Of a stretch of DNA of 64,000 nt, positions 44,431-57,175 are shown piece after piece. Position 1 is the stretch's first letter. The number at the start of each line of letters is the position of its first letter. This DNA is from Salminus brasiliensis. Lineage: Eukaryota > Chordata > Actinopteri > Characiformes > Bryconidae. The notes under the pieces are model-generated. The model searched no databases. It was given only the letters and a program-made list of their open reading frames with translations, and was not told the DNA's origin. Position numbers and translations under genes: made by a program. The stretch spans positions 28,330,915 to 28,394,914 of the forward strand of contig NC_132902.1 in NCBI RefSeq assembly GCF_030463535.1, in the 5' to 3' direction.

Positions 44431-47400
44431 TTAAAGGTCGATGGTGCCTTTTACTTTGAACTTCTTGGCCGAGCGCTCGCTGGACCGTAGCTCAAACTTA
44501 CTGCCGTAGATGTGTGTGATGAAGTCACCGACCTCCACGCTGAACACACTGTTCCTCTTCGGGATGGCTGGAACACACACAGCGGAGTTTCTGATTAGTC
44601 ACCCTGTCTGAAGAGTGGAGGTCTTACCCGCTCAGCAAAACGGTTCTAGATAGATTCAGCCTTACAGTCATTGCTCAGTACAAGGCAACAGACAGACGGA
44701 TGAAGAAGACTAGAAGGCTAGATAGATAAAGAATGTACATGTTAGTATAAAATCTTCTCTCAACCGTTCTTTTTGTTGTAGATTTGTTTTTTTACAGGAT
44801 AAATATGCAGTGTTTCCATTATACAGCAGTAATGTATTAAGGAATCCAGTGTAATGCAGGAAATAGGACCAAACAAATGGTCAATATACTGATCAGCTCA
44901 TTCTACACCAACCTCTCCGTCTCTTACAATTACCCAGCCTGTGCTCGTTAGGCTAAGATATGTAAATGAGGGGGGGGGGGGGGGTTACAGTGTGTATAAT
45001 ACTCCTTTATTTGTAATTTTCTACACAGTTTGGAAGGTCAATTTCCCTTTTCCTGTTCATGTTAAATACCATCACGTCTGCTCAGACACCGCCTCTTTTC
45101 CAGCTGCCGCTGATGCAGCATTGCTAGGAAGTCGGCGCACTCGGAGGAAACCCAGCTCCCCAGGTCTGATACAACAGCTAACAGACGCCTGCACTGACCA
45201 ACATCACAACCTCAGCATCACACTAGGAGTAAAGTGGGGAGGAAGTGCCATCAGCCCACCCCTGAGAGAGAAAGGCCAGTTGTGCTCTCTCTGACTCCGC
45301 CTGCCGATGGCAAGCAGCATGACCCGGGATTCAGCATGACCCGGGATTCAGCATGACCCGGCGATCCTTGGATAATTTAACACAGTGAACTGTAACTGAT
45401 CCCAGATCAGCATTCTCACTCTGAAGTTTGACAAATATGAGCCAAGATCTATATTTCACAGTAATCCGATCCTTTAATCATTCCAATGAAAAGCACAGTC
45501 TTACTTTTCAGCCGGTCCTCTTTAGTGATGATCTTGAAGACGTGCTTCAGCTCCTGCACGAGGATTCCAGTGGTCCCAACGTAAGACGGACATTTTGATC
45601 GGACCACTGTGGGACAAAATAATTGTTGAGTGAGATCAGTCATCTTTAAATAATCATATTTTAACCCAGTTTGAGCGTTTGAGGGAGCTCCACTGTGAGC
45701 ACTCGTCCTCTGCAGCAGTCCACGCTGTTGGGAGTTGGGTTGGAGCAGAAACGTGGATGGCTCACACCTCTGAGGCTCGCCGCAGCAGAGGACAGTCAGA
45801 TCACACTCGTGTGTCCACTAACCTGATAAAACAGCGCCGTGAAAATCAGCCTTCAGGAGCTTCTGCTGGATGGTCTGTGGGTTGCTGTTGTTTAAAAGAA
45901 GACAAAGGAAACACGTTACAGATCAGACCTACATCCCCGATCTGCACTACGGTCAGAGATCATCACCATCCTCACCTTCCAGGCTTGAGTCCGTTACACA
46001 GATCTGTGATGTACTGCTTCCACAACTCATGCAGAGGCAGGAAAAGTTCATACCTGCAGAATCAGACCACTGTTAGTCCTGAACGAGAGGAAATGCAGTG
46101 AGCAGAGGCTTCACTGCTGCACAGAACGACTGACCTCTGCCACTCTGGTAACTTCAGGCTCCTGCAGATGGCGCTGCATGAGGACGATGGGGCTATAAAT
46201 ACCTGTGGGGTGTGTGAGGGGTTTATAGATTGAGAGGAGTTGGGACAGTGCAGTGAGGGTCTAGTTGGATGTGTGGAAAATGGGTCACAAAGCAGATACA
46301 GTTAATGATTGGCAGCATTTGGGCGTGTTGAAGACCACAGTGTGAAGAAAGGAGCTGAATCTTCAGACATAGGGTAGCATACGGTCATACGGGTCTACCA
46401 GCAGTGGCAGAAACCTGCAGGAGCCTGAAGTTATGACCACCTTAAACATGCAAGGATCACATATACATATACACACACACAGTCTCGTGTAAAAGTTTGA
46501 GCACCCTGATTAAATTACACGTCCAGTGCAAATAGCTCACGCCCTCCACACAGACAATTCTGCACATTCTAAAGTAGATTTATTTAGTGAATAATTAGTG
46601 TTTATTTACTATATTGTGGAAAACAACCTTAAATGTGTATGAGCAAACGTAACTGCATTAGGTTTATTCTATTATTATTATTTATTAATGTGGAGAAAAA
46701 AAATGTCACACTTATGTTGATTTATCCGCTTATTTACACTCTGAACATCAACAAGTCATTGAACCCAAGGTGCTCAAACTTTTGCAGATTTCTGGGATGA
46801 GCACAGGAGGACTGGGTGAGAGGTGGGAGGTCTGATACACACTTCTGATGCTCAGGTTTCAGCTGGAACACTTTCAGCTCCCTGCGTTCTTTAGCGTTCA
46901 GCCCTTTAGCTTTCGTCTTCTTCCCCCTGGCCTTCTTCCGCCCGGCGTACTGCAGCACCACGGCCCGGCGGAGCAGGACGTCTTTGACGGCCTCATCGGT
47001 CAGCTGAGGCAGGCTGCTCTTCAGGAAGGCGCTGGTGAACTTGTCTGCAGCTGTGCCGTGCTGAGACTGAACACAGGACACACACTCAGAGACAAAGCAG
47101 GGCTGCCGTGATCCACTATGACCCAGTTTCTGCCGTCGTGTTCAGACCAGGCTTATACTGGTAACTTTTAAGAGTCATTTGCAATAATCTGTAAATAATA
47201 TTGTTATTGCTTTTTTACTTATTTATATTGTGTTTATAGTGTAAATTATTTATCTACATTTTTTTGTAACGGAGTGTCTTGCTCTCCCTTTCTGCTGACA
47301 CTGAGAATTTCCCCACTGCGGGACTAATAAAGGACTCTCTTATCTTATCTTATAGCATCTTAGTGATTCAGCAAGTTCAGTTTACTGCAGAAACTGCGGC

Positions 47401-48301
47401 ATTAAATGGTTAAAAGAAGGTGATCTGAACAATCCAGGCAGCTTGGCGGTTTGGTTTGCTGTAAAAGGAGGAAATCAGTCACTGAAAGGATCCCTCACCT
47501 GAACTCCTAGAAGTTTACCGTCATCTGGAGGAATTCTGGACAACACCACTTCTGCAGACAAGACAGAGCAACAGCAGAACCTGAGTGTGATTTAGCGTTA
47601 CGTTCTCAGCCTGATGCACAGTTCCCACTCATTCAGGGTGGGGGTTTAGTGCAAAATGCTCGGTTCTAGATAACATTACATTACTCAGTCAGAGCTGGAG
47701 TTCTACAGTGGAGGTTCTAGATAAGCTCCCCCAGTCAGAGCTGGAGTTCTACAGTGGAGGTTCTAGATAAGCTCCCCCAGTCAGAGCTGTGGTTCTACAG
47801 TGGAGGTGAAGGGAAGCAGACGTCTGAAGCTCTAATAAAAGCTCCTTACAGAAAGTTCTTCACCTAATGGTGATGAAGACGCTGCCTGATGCCTGAGACA
47901 CGGTTCTACCAGAGTTCTGAGAAGAGTTCGGCTCTAGAACCTGCTTTTAACCCCCCCTCACCTGAATGGGGTCATCTCTAACTCTGAGCTACACAGAGAC
48001 CCCAAACTCAGTTCCTCTAGAGCAGTAGGAGCCTTGTGTACAGCAGAGTGGGGCATGCAGGTGTAGTGCAGGACTGTCTGTGATCTCACAGGTGAGTTCA
48101 GGTCTCATTACTACTGAAACTAAACCAGTGAAACCAAAACACACATGAATAAACGAGGCGAGGAGGACTGGTTTAGCTGGTCAGTCTCAGATCAGCAGTC
48201 AGGCACAGTAGAAAACGCACAGCGAGCACAGATCACACTACAGTAACACTAAATCTGCTGTATATTATAAATATAATCTTTAACCCGCACTTACTCTCCA
48301 T
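44431..48301 (-). CDS. pop4: POP4, RNase P/MRP subunit p29, complete
   Basis: Seven coding exons on the minus strand: 48,301-48,295, 47,551-47,499, 47,066-46,843, 46,053-45,976, 45,884-45,823, 45,606-45,505 and 44,567-44,431. They give 220 residues, the same length as human POP4. The protein is a core subunit of nuclear RNase P (tRNA 5' maturation) and RNase MRP (rRNA processing). Hallmarks are the basic linker RKKARGKKTKAKGLNAKERR, LPLHELWKQYI, SKCPSYVGTTGILVQELKHV, FKIITKEDRLK and the end KVKGTIDL; the last 100 residues form the Sm-like RNA-binding fold. Exon 1 encodes only ATGGAGA (7 nt). The exon 3 donor AA|GTGTGT is weak but gives the conserved KYELFLPL junction. It shares a divergent promoter with shcbp1. 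Confidence 0.96.
44941..45090. other. pop4 intron 6 with G-tract
   Basis: A run of 14-15 G lies at 44,970-44,984; otherwise nothing distinct is seen. Confidence 0.5.
45090..45370 (-). mobile_element. tRNA-derived SINE, truncated
   Basis: Same family as 33,095-33,330 (GCTAACAGACGCCTGCACTG, TGTGCTCTCTCTGACTCCGC). The 17-bp piece GCATGACCCGGGATTCA, part of the tRNA-like B-box region, is tandemly triplicated at about 45,310-45,360. It lies in pop4 intron 6. Confidence 0.75.
46478..46790. mobile_element. MITE in pop4 intron 3
   Basis: Terminal inverted repeats GTAAAAGTTTGAGCACC (46,489-46,505) and GGTGCTCAAACTTTTGC (46,769-46,785) enclose about 280 bp of non-coding DNA. Size, TA-rich flank and lack of coding suggest a non-autonomous Tc1/mariner-type element. 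Confidence 0.8.
47230..47356 (+). mobile_element. LINE-type 3' tail
   Basis: TGAGAATTTCCCCACTGCGG and ACTAATAAAGGACTC followed by (TTATC)n is the common 3' end of fish non-LTR retrotransposons and their SINE partners. It lies in pop4 intron 2. Confidence 0.7.
47662..47949. repeat. dispersed VNTR-bearing repeat (copy C)
   Basis: Two to three VNTR units followed by the same tail as copy A (ACCTAATGGTGATGAAGACG, GAGTTCGGCTCTAGAACCTG). It lies in pop4 intron 1. Confidence 0.88.
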
Positions 48302-48844
48302 GCTGGAGCCACATGAGCGCTCAGTGCGGAGCGACGAGCGCCGAGCGCCGAGTCAGGGACCAGGCCTGAGCAATCGACCACAGCTTCACTGATTCAGGTA
48401 TTTATCTTTTATTTATCTAGTTAGTTATTAAAGTTTTACGCTTTAATAACTCGTTGAACAGCCAGTGTTTATGGAATATTTGATGAGTTATGGTCTGTAT
48501 AGTTTAGTTAAACACCTTTAATTGATGGTTTAATGTCTTTGATGAGTTTCGGTGTCTGTCCCCTTTAAAAAACGAGTCTTTTTGCTAAACCCCGCCCCTA
48601 CAGGGCGAAGCCGCTCTCTATTGGTGCGCTGTCACCGGACGCCGCTGTCTATTGGTCCGTGCGTGTGCAGGGTGAATTTGAAAGCTGCAGGTTTGGAGCG
48701 GGCAGCGCGGACACTTCCCTCATTTACATATTTATATATAATATTTACATATCCACACTTTACACTTTTATATTCGGTTATAGATTCATACACTTACTGA
48801 GGCGGCTCGACATCCAGAGGGCTGCGATACTGAAGCAGCAGAAG
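48302..48844. promoter_or_regulatory. divergent pop4-shcbp1 promoter with CCAAT-CCAAT-CHR module
   Basis: Only 543 bp separate the two start codons. On the shcbp1 side a GC box (CCCCGCCCC near 48,590) is followed by inverted CCAAT boxes ATTGG at 48,620-48,624 and 48,651-48,655, exactly 31 bp apart, then a CHR-type TTTGAA at 48,677-48,682. Paired CCAAT boxes about 31-33 bp apart upstream of a CHR are the known NF-Y/DREAM-MMB architecture of G2/M genes. SHCBP1 is a proliferation gene, so the match is plausible. Confidence 0.7.
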
Positions 48845-51800
48845 ATGTCTGAGGGCGGTGGAGTGTGTGTGTCTGAGGGCGGGGAGCAGCGGCCGCTGGG
48901 GGATCAACAGCCCGACCAGAGGGAAGCAGAACCGCGGTCCAAAATATTACCGAGAGGTACCAGAACCCACACTCACTGTACTGAATACTGACTTACTGAA
49001 TACTGACTTACTGACTTACTGACTTACTGAATACTGACTTACTGAATACTGACTTACTGACTTACTGAATACTGACTTACTGACTTACTGAATACTGACT
49101 TACTGAATACTGACTTACTGAATACTGACTTACTGACTTACTGAATACTGACTTACTGACTTACTGAATACTGAATACTGACTTACTGAATACTGACTTA
49201 CTGACTTACTGAATACTGACTTACTGACTTACTGAATACTGAATACTGACTTACTGAATACTGACTTACTGACTTACTGAATACTGACTTACTGAATACT
49301 GACTTACTGAATACTGACTTACTGACTTACTGACTTACTGAATACTGACTTACTGACTTACTGAATACTGACTTACTGACTTACTGAATACTGACTTACT
49401 GAATACTGACTTACTGACTGAATACTCACTGACTTACTGAATACTGACTTACTGAATACTGACTTACTGAATACTCACTTACTGACTTACTGAATACTGA
49501 CTTACTGAATACTGACTTACTGAATACTGACTTACTGACTTACTGACTTACTGAATACTGACTTACTGACTTACTGAATACTGACTTACTGACTTACTGA
49601 ATACTGACTTACTGAATACTGACTTACTGACTGAATACTCACTGACTTACTGAATACTGACTTACTGAATACTGACTTACTGAATACTGAATACTGACTT
49701 ACTGAATACTGACTTACTGACTTACTGAATACTGACTTACTGAATACTGACTTACTGACTTACTGAATACTGACTTACTGAATACTGACTTACTGACTTA
49801 CTGAATACTGACTTACTGACTTACTGAATACTGACTTACTGAATACTGACTTACTGACTTACTGAATACTGACTTACTGAATACTGACTTACTGACTTAC
49901 TGAATACTGACTTACTGAATACTGACTTACTGACTTACTGAATACTGACTTACTGAATACTGACTTACTGACTTACTGAATACTGACTTACTGAATACTG
50001 ACTTACTGAATACTGACTTACTGACTTACTGAATACTGACTTACTGACTGAATACTCACTGACTTACTGAATACTGACTTACTGAATACTGACTTACTGA
50101 ATACTGACTTACTGAATACTGAATACTGACTTACTGAATACTGACTTACTGACTTACTGAATACTGACTTACTGAATACTGACTTACTGACTTACTGAAT
50201 ACTGACTTACTGAATACTGACTTACTGACTTACTGAATACTGACTTACTGAATACTGACTTACTGAATACTGACTTACTGAATACTGACTTACTGACTTA
50301 CTGAATACTGACTTACTGAATACTCACTTACTGACTTACTGAATACTGACTTACTGAATACTGAATACTGACTTACTGACTTACTGAATACTGACTTACT
50401 CACTTACTGACTTACTGAATACTCACTTACTGACTTACTGAATACTGACTTACTGAATACTGACTTACTGACTTACTGAATACTGACTTACTGAATACTG
50501 AATACTGACTTACTGACTTACTGAATACTGACTTACTGAATACTGACTTACTGACTTACTGAATACTCACTTACTGACTTACTGAATACTGAATACTGAC
50601 TTACTGACTTACTGAATACTGACTTACTGAATACTGACTTACTGAATACTGACTTACTGACTTACTGAATACTGACTTACTGACTTACTGATTACTGACT
50701 TACTGATTACTGACTTACTGAATACTGACTTACTGACTTACTGAATACTCACTTACTGACTTACTGAATACTCACTTACTGACTTACTGAATACTCACTT
50801 ACTGAATACTCACTTACTGAATACTGACTTACTGACTTACTGAATACTGACTTACTGAATACTGACTTACTGACTGAATACTCACTGACTTACTGAATAC
50901 TGACTTTCTGACCTACTGAATACTCACTGACTTACTGAATACTGACTTACTGAATACTCACTTACTGACTTACTGAATACTTACTGAATACTGACTTACT
51001 GACTTACTGAATACTGACTTACTGACTTACTGAATACTGACTTACTGACTTACTGAATACTGACTTACTGACTTACTGAATACTTACTCACTGAATACTC
51101 ACTGACTTACTGAATACTGACTTACTAAATACCCACTTACTGACTTACTGAATACTCACTGACTTACTGAATACTCACTTACTGAATACTGACTTACTGA
51201 TGTACTGATTTCCTGCAAACCCAGAGTGAGTACCAGCTGTGTTTATAACAGTACCTGTATTAATATGACCCTGTCAGTATAAACACTCAGTAATACTGTA
51301 CTGATTCAGCTCTGCTCTCAGTGTAGCAGCTGATATTAGTTGTTGAGGTCAGGGTGGGGGTCAGGGTGGGGGTCAGGGTGGGGGTCAGGGTGGGGGTCAG
51401 GGTGGGGGGTCATTATCCATATTAACTCAAGCTCACATTAATATTGACTTCATATACTAAAAGTATTAAAACAGCTGAATACGCTACTGCCAGTGAAGTC
51501 ATTAGTCATTAGATCAGATTGATTAGTACCGTGGTTCACCAGCATACAGTAACTTCTCTCTAAAATGTCCCAAGACTTTAACAGCTAAAAGCAGGTGAAT
51601 GGCAATTCTTAACAATGTCCTTATTTAGATATTATTGCTGTCGACGAGGCACAAACCCTGTATCTCAAAGATGACGACTTTACAGGAGGAGGAAAAAGAG
51701 TTTATTCAGAGTCATGTTGGAGAATTTCTATTGATCATTCATCATAAAGTTCTGATACAGTATAAAGAACTACTGCAGGTTCTCATGATGGAGAAAAGAG

Positions 51801-53271
51801 AATACAGTAAAATGAAGAGACTACAGGAATAATGATCTACTGCTAATGTAAACTTACCCTACTAATAAACTCACAGCTGTAAACCTCTGAGAGCAGAGCA
51901 GGGTCGTATCAGTGGGGCTGTTTCTACTGTATACTGATACTGATACAGTAGACTGGGCTTCCAGCAGAGTGTAAAGTAATGCAGTCTTCACACATTAGAT
52001 TACATTCCCGCTCAGTAATCTCAGATAAAGCAGGTTTATTGTCACATTTCTCAGCTTAAAGGTGAGTGAGAAATGAACACAGAGTTAATGTGGATTAATG
52101 AACCTGTGTGATGGAAACCTTCTCTTCATTAGAGCTGTTTCAGAATGAAGAGGGCGACGAAGAAGAAGATGAAGATGATGACGAGGATGATGATGAAGAA
52201 GATGACAGCGGCACAGATGGCCTGTCAAACGATGAAAAGCCGTGCACACATTTACAGCGGGCCGAGCCGTTTGGGAGCGGCGGGCTGCCCCATGTCTTCC
52301 AAACCAACCATCTGGTTTTCTACGAGAGATTCAAAGCGTATCAGGATTACATGCTCGGTAACTCACCTGATACTAACACCCCTTATAGAGCCGTCTCTCC
52401 TGATAATCATCGCTACATCACTGAGCTCGTCCTCTGATTACTGTGTGTTTTTTTTTTTTTTTTGTTTGTTTGTTTTTGTTTTGTTTTGTTTTTTTATGGA
52501 ACCATGCAGATACTTCTGAAGATAATACACTTTACTGGGTAAAAGGAAAAACATGGAAAAAAATCTGAAAAAAACTTGATATTCTTATTAGTAGTAGTCA
52601 AAATAATATTAATAATTAAGGGGATTATGATTATGAACATGCAGTCCTCCACACAGCTGAATGTAGTTCCAGTTCGTTTTAGCTTTAATTTGTAAATAAT
52701 GCATTACCTGTTTTACCTTAAACATTGTGGATATTGCTCTTAAAATTATGAAGAAAATAAATAAACGAATCCTCACCAGTTATTTTTGGAGATGAGCTTG
52801 GTGACAGTCCAGTGTTTGTTAGCCTAGCATCTCCTGTAGTAACTAAAGAAGCTCAGACACTAAACATGACTCAGCTGATCGATTGAATCTGAGCTCTGAT
52901 CAATCGAGATTTGATTTTCACCAAACTGCTCCTTTAACAGGTAGAGAGAGAGAGAGAGCTCAGTATGATGCTCGCTCTACCATTTAATAGCAGTCTTTGT
53001 GGTGAGGTGCTCTTGGGGAACCTGGCCTGGTGAGCGTTCTTCTTCACTGAGGGTTTTTCTGTTTGGTGCAGGTGACTGTAAACCATCCGAGGTGAAGGAT
53101 TTCACTGCTGATTACCTGGAGAAGGTTGTGGAGCCGTGTGATTGGCAGGCGCTGTGGCACACTGACGTGTTTGATGTGCTGGTTGAAGTGAGTAACGCTC
53201 TGCACGCGCTGTCTGGGGAGGGGGGGTGGTTTGAGGACAGAGGAATTGAACATTTTTGCCTCATAAAGTGT

Positions 53272-53325
<54 letters not shown>

Positions 53326-53800
53326 ATATATATAATCATAACAGTAGTTAGAAATGTAATGAAGTCATTTTATTGTAATTCTGTAGTTAACATATACTTG
53401 ATCCTAATTTAGTTTGTGTGTTTTGCCCTGTTTATCTAGAACATTTCAGTGCTAATGGTGGAGTTGTATGTGTACTTTAGTCCATGTTCTAGATATCAGA
53501 CTATTACATTGTCAGAATCATCCACATGATCAAGCACAGGCTTCGAGCTTCCTTTACTTGTTGTAGGTGGTGGACGTTGACTATAAGAATCTGCGAGGGA
53601 AGGTGGAGCTGGTGATGCCGCTGCAGTGTGAGGCGCGAGGCTGTGAGCTCACGGAGGACTCGATGAAGACGTTACTGGAGGCCACGCTAAACAAAGTGCC
53701 CCTGCAGGAGCTCCACGTGGTTTATGACGAGTCTGGAGACTTTGACCAAACGGCTTTGGCTCTGGAGCATCTCAGGTTCAGCTCTCTCTCAGATTATTGC

Positions 53801-53866
<66 letters not shown>

Positions 53867-54009
53867 AGCTAATTTTGTGCACCCTGTGTATGTAGTTCTG
53901 TGTGTGAGTATGGATATGATGGGGATGGATTGATGTTAGAAAAAAGTGGCATTGCACTATTTATTTAGCATTATTGAGTTGTGTGTGTGTTTGTGTGTGT
54001 GTGTATGTG

Positions 54010-54080
<71 letters not shown>

Positions 54081-56422
54081 CAATATTAAAAAATATAGAC
54101 ATTTTCACCAGATTTCTCCAGAAATCAGTAATCCAACATGTCATGGTATTAATAATGCACTCTGTGTGGAAGATTGGAATAAAAGAAGTGATATTGGGCA
54201 GATATCGGCTGCCTCTGGTAGATCAGTCATGGAAAATGTGAGCAGGGAATTTTTGTATCGTTGTACCTGTTTTATTTACCCTACATGAACTTGCATGTCC
54301 TGCGATGAGACTACACATCCATCCCATCCATAATCACTGTAGAGCTGCACAGTGCACCCATTCAGCAGCACTATCACAACGTGTGCATGTGCAGTAGACT
54401 GGGATGGATAGGTATTGGTATTGATGGGTCTAGGTTAGGGCTGCACAGTACGTCATGTCAGCATCATTATCTGATGTGCAGATGCGCAGTAGTCATGTCG
54501 CCGGACGTGCAGTGTCTTATGCAATGTCAAATTATTCTTTTTTTCTGCTCAATACAAAAACTTCACACAGACCTACCAGACCTACCACCCAATATCATTT
54601 ATTCTGCTCCAGTATTGGGTACACAGTGCATTAGTAACATCATGACATGTTGGATTATTGACATCTAGAGCTCCTGTGTGCTGCGTTATTATTTTTTTTA
54701 ATATCGCAATATACATCTCAAAATAAATATTGCCCTATATATAATACAGCCGTAGTGCAGGTATTGATTGGTAGGGACAGACATTGGGATGGTGGATGGG
54801 ATTTGATTATATGATAGAGTGTAGATTGGGAGATACAGTGGGGGAAAAAGTATTTAGTCAGTCACCAGTTGTGCAAGTTCTCCCACTTAAAAAGATGAGA
54901 GAGGCTGTAACTGACATCATAGGTAGACTCAACTATGAGAGACAAAATGAGAAAAACATTCTGAAAATCACATTGTCTGATTTATAAAGAATTTATTTGT
55001 AAATAATGGTGGAAAATAAGTATTTGGTCACCTACAAACAAGCAAGATTTCTGTCTGTCACAGACCTGTAACTTCTTCTTTAAGAGGCTTCTCTGTCCTC
55101 CACTCATTACCTGTATTAATGGCACCTGTTTGAACTGGTTAACAGTATAAAAGACACCTGCCCACAACCTCAAACAGTCCCACTCCAAACTCCACTATGG
55201 TGAAGACCAAAGAGCTGTGGAAGGACACCAGAAACAGACCTGTAGACCTGCACCAGGCTGGAAGACTGAATCTGCAATAGGCAGCAGCTTGGTGTGAAGA
55301 AATCTACTGTGGAGCAATAATCAGAAAATGGGAGACCTACAAGACCACTGCTAATCTCCCTCCATCAGGGGCTCCACGCAAGATCTCAGCCCGTGGGGTC
55401 AAAATGATCACAAGAACGGTGAGCAAAAATCCCAGAACCACACGGGGGGACCTAGTGAATGACCTGCAGAAAGCTGGACCACCGTTACAAAGGCTACCGT
55501 CAGTAACACACTACGCCACCAGGGACTCAGATCCTGCAGTGCCAGACGTGTTCCCCTGCTTAAGCCAGTACATATCCGGCCCGTCTGAAGTTTGCTAGAG
55601 AGCATTTGGATGTTCTGGAAGAGTTTTGGGAGAATGTCTGATGGTCAGATGAAACCAAAGTAGAACTGTTTGGTACAAACACAACTCGCTGTGTTTGGAG
55701 GAGAGTGAATGCTGAGTTGCATCCAAAGAACACCATGAACACCAACTGTGAAGCATGGGGGCGGCAACATCATGCTTTGGGGCTGTTTCTCTGCAAAGGG
55801 ACTAGGACGACTGGTCCGTGTACATGAAAGAATGAATGGGGCCGTGTATTGTGAGATTTTGAGTGCAAACCTCCTTCCATCAGCAAGGGCATTGAAGATG
55901 AAACGTGGCTGGGTCTTTCAGCATGACAATGATCCCAAGCACACTGCCAGGGCAACAAAGGAGTGGCTTCGTAAGAAGCATTTCAAGGTCCTGGAGTGGC
56001 CTGGCCAGTCTCCAGATCTCAACCCCATAGAAAACCTTTGGAGGGAGTTGAAAGTCCGTGTTGCCGCTGACAGCCCCAAAACATCACTGCTCTAGAGGAG
56101 ATCTGCATGGAGGAATGGGCCAACATACCAGCAGCGGTGTGAGCCAACCTTGAGAAGACTTACAGAAAACGATTGACCTCTGTCATTGCCAACAAAGGAT
56201 ATATAACAAAGTATTTAGATGAACTTTTGTTATTGACCAAATACTTATTTTGCTCCATTATTTACAAATAAATTCTTTATAAATCAGACAATGTGATTTT
56301 CAGAATGTTTTTCTCATTTTGTCTCTCATAGTTGAGTCTACCTATGATGTCAATTACAGCCTCTCTCATCTTTTTAAGTGGGAGAACTTGCACAATTGGT
56401 GACAGACTAAATACTTTTTCCC

Positions 56423-56487
<65 letters not shown>

Positions 56488-57010
56488 TGACAAGACAAAG
56501 ACAAGCATTTGTGTTGGACACACACACTAGTGGGCAAAGTGACGGTGAGCATGCATGCCTGGAGCGGTGAGGGTTAAGGGCATTGCTCAGGGGCCCAACA
56601 GTGGCACCTGGCCAAGCCCAGGTAATGAACCCGCAACCCTGTCATCAGCAGCCCAGTGCTGAGCACCACTGCCCCAGTGATACCGATTGTGTGGGTGTTG
56701 TATTGATGGATATCAGTGTAGGTTGGGATGGATGTGATGGGTGCAGGTGTGTATGAATAGCAATAGATTAATATGAATATGATTATAGATGAGGATGGAT
56801 CGGTAAGGTTATTGAGCATGATGGTCTACTTTTAGATGCTTGTCTGTGAAAAGCTTTAATTAAAAACAGTTTTTAATTTTAAAACAACATTCCTGATTGA
56901 TCCAGTGTGAGCGGCCTCAGTTTAGTACAGAAGGATTTGGAGGGGCGGTGCCAGGGCAGAGCAGTTTTATTATTTAAATGAGCATTCATTTACATTAATG
57001 AGTTTCAGGG

Positions 57011-57088
<78 letters not shown>

Positions 57089-57144
57089 TTGCAGTAATAC
57101 ACTGTTTACTGTTCTGCAGGAGCTGCTGTCTCTGCGCTGATCCA

Positions 57145-57175
<31 letters not shown>

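Noticed and set aside
48981-51200. A CRISPR-like look of regularly spaced short repeats
   Set aside because: There are no unique spacers, the modules are contiguous, and the host is a vertebrate.
51635-51832. A 65-codon frame beginning [20 protein letters not shown]
   Set aside because: It overlaps a dispersed repeat found twice more in the window and lacks splice context.
52440-52519. Continuation of shcbp1 exon 2 frame past 52,357 into a phenylalanine-rich tail
   Set aside because: It translates a poly-T tract; the donor at 52,358 and the next exon at 53,072 give the conserved sequence.
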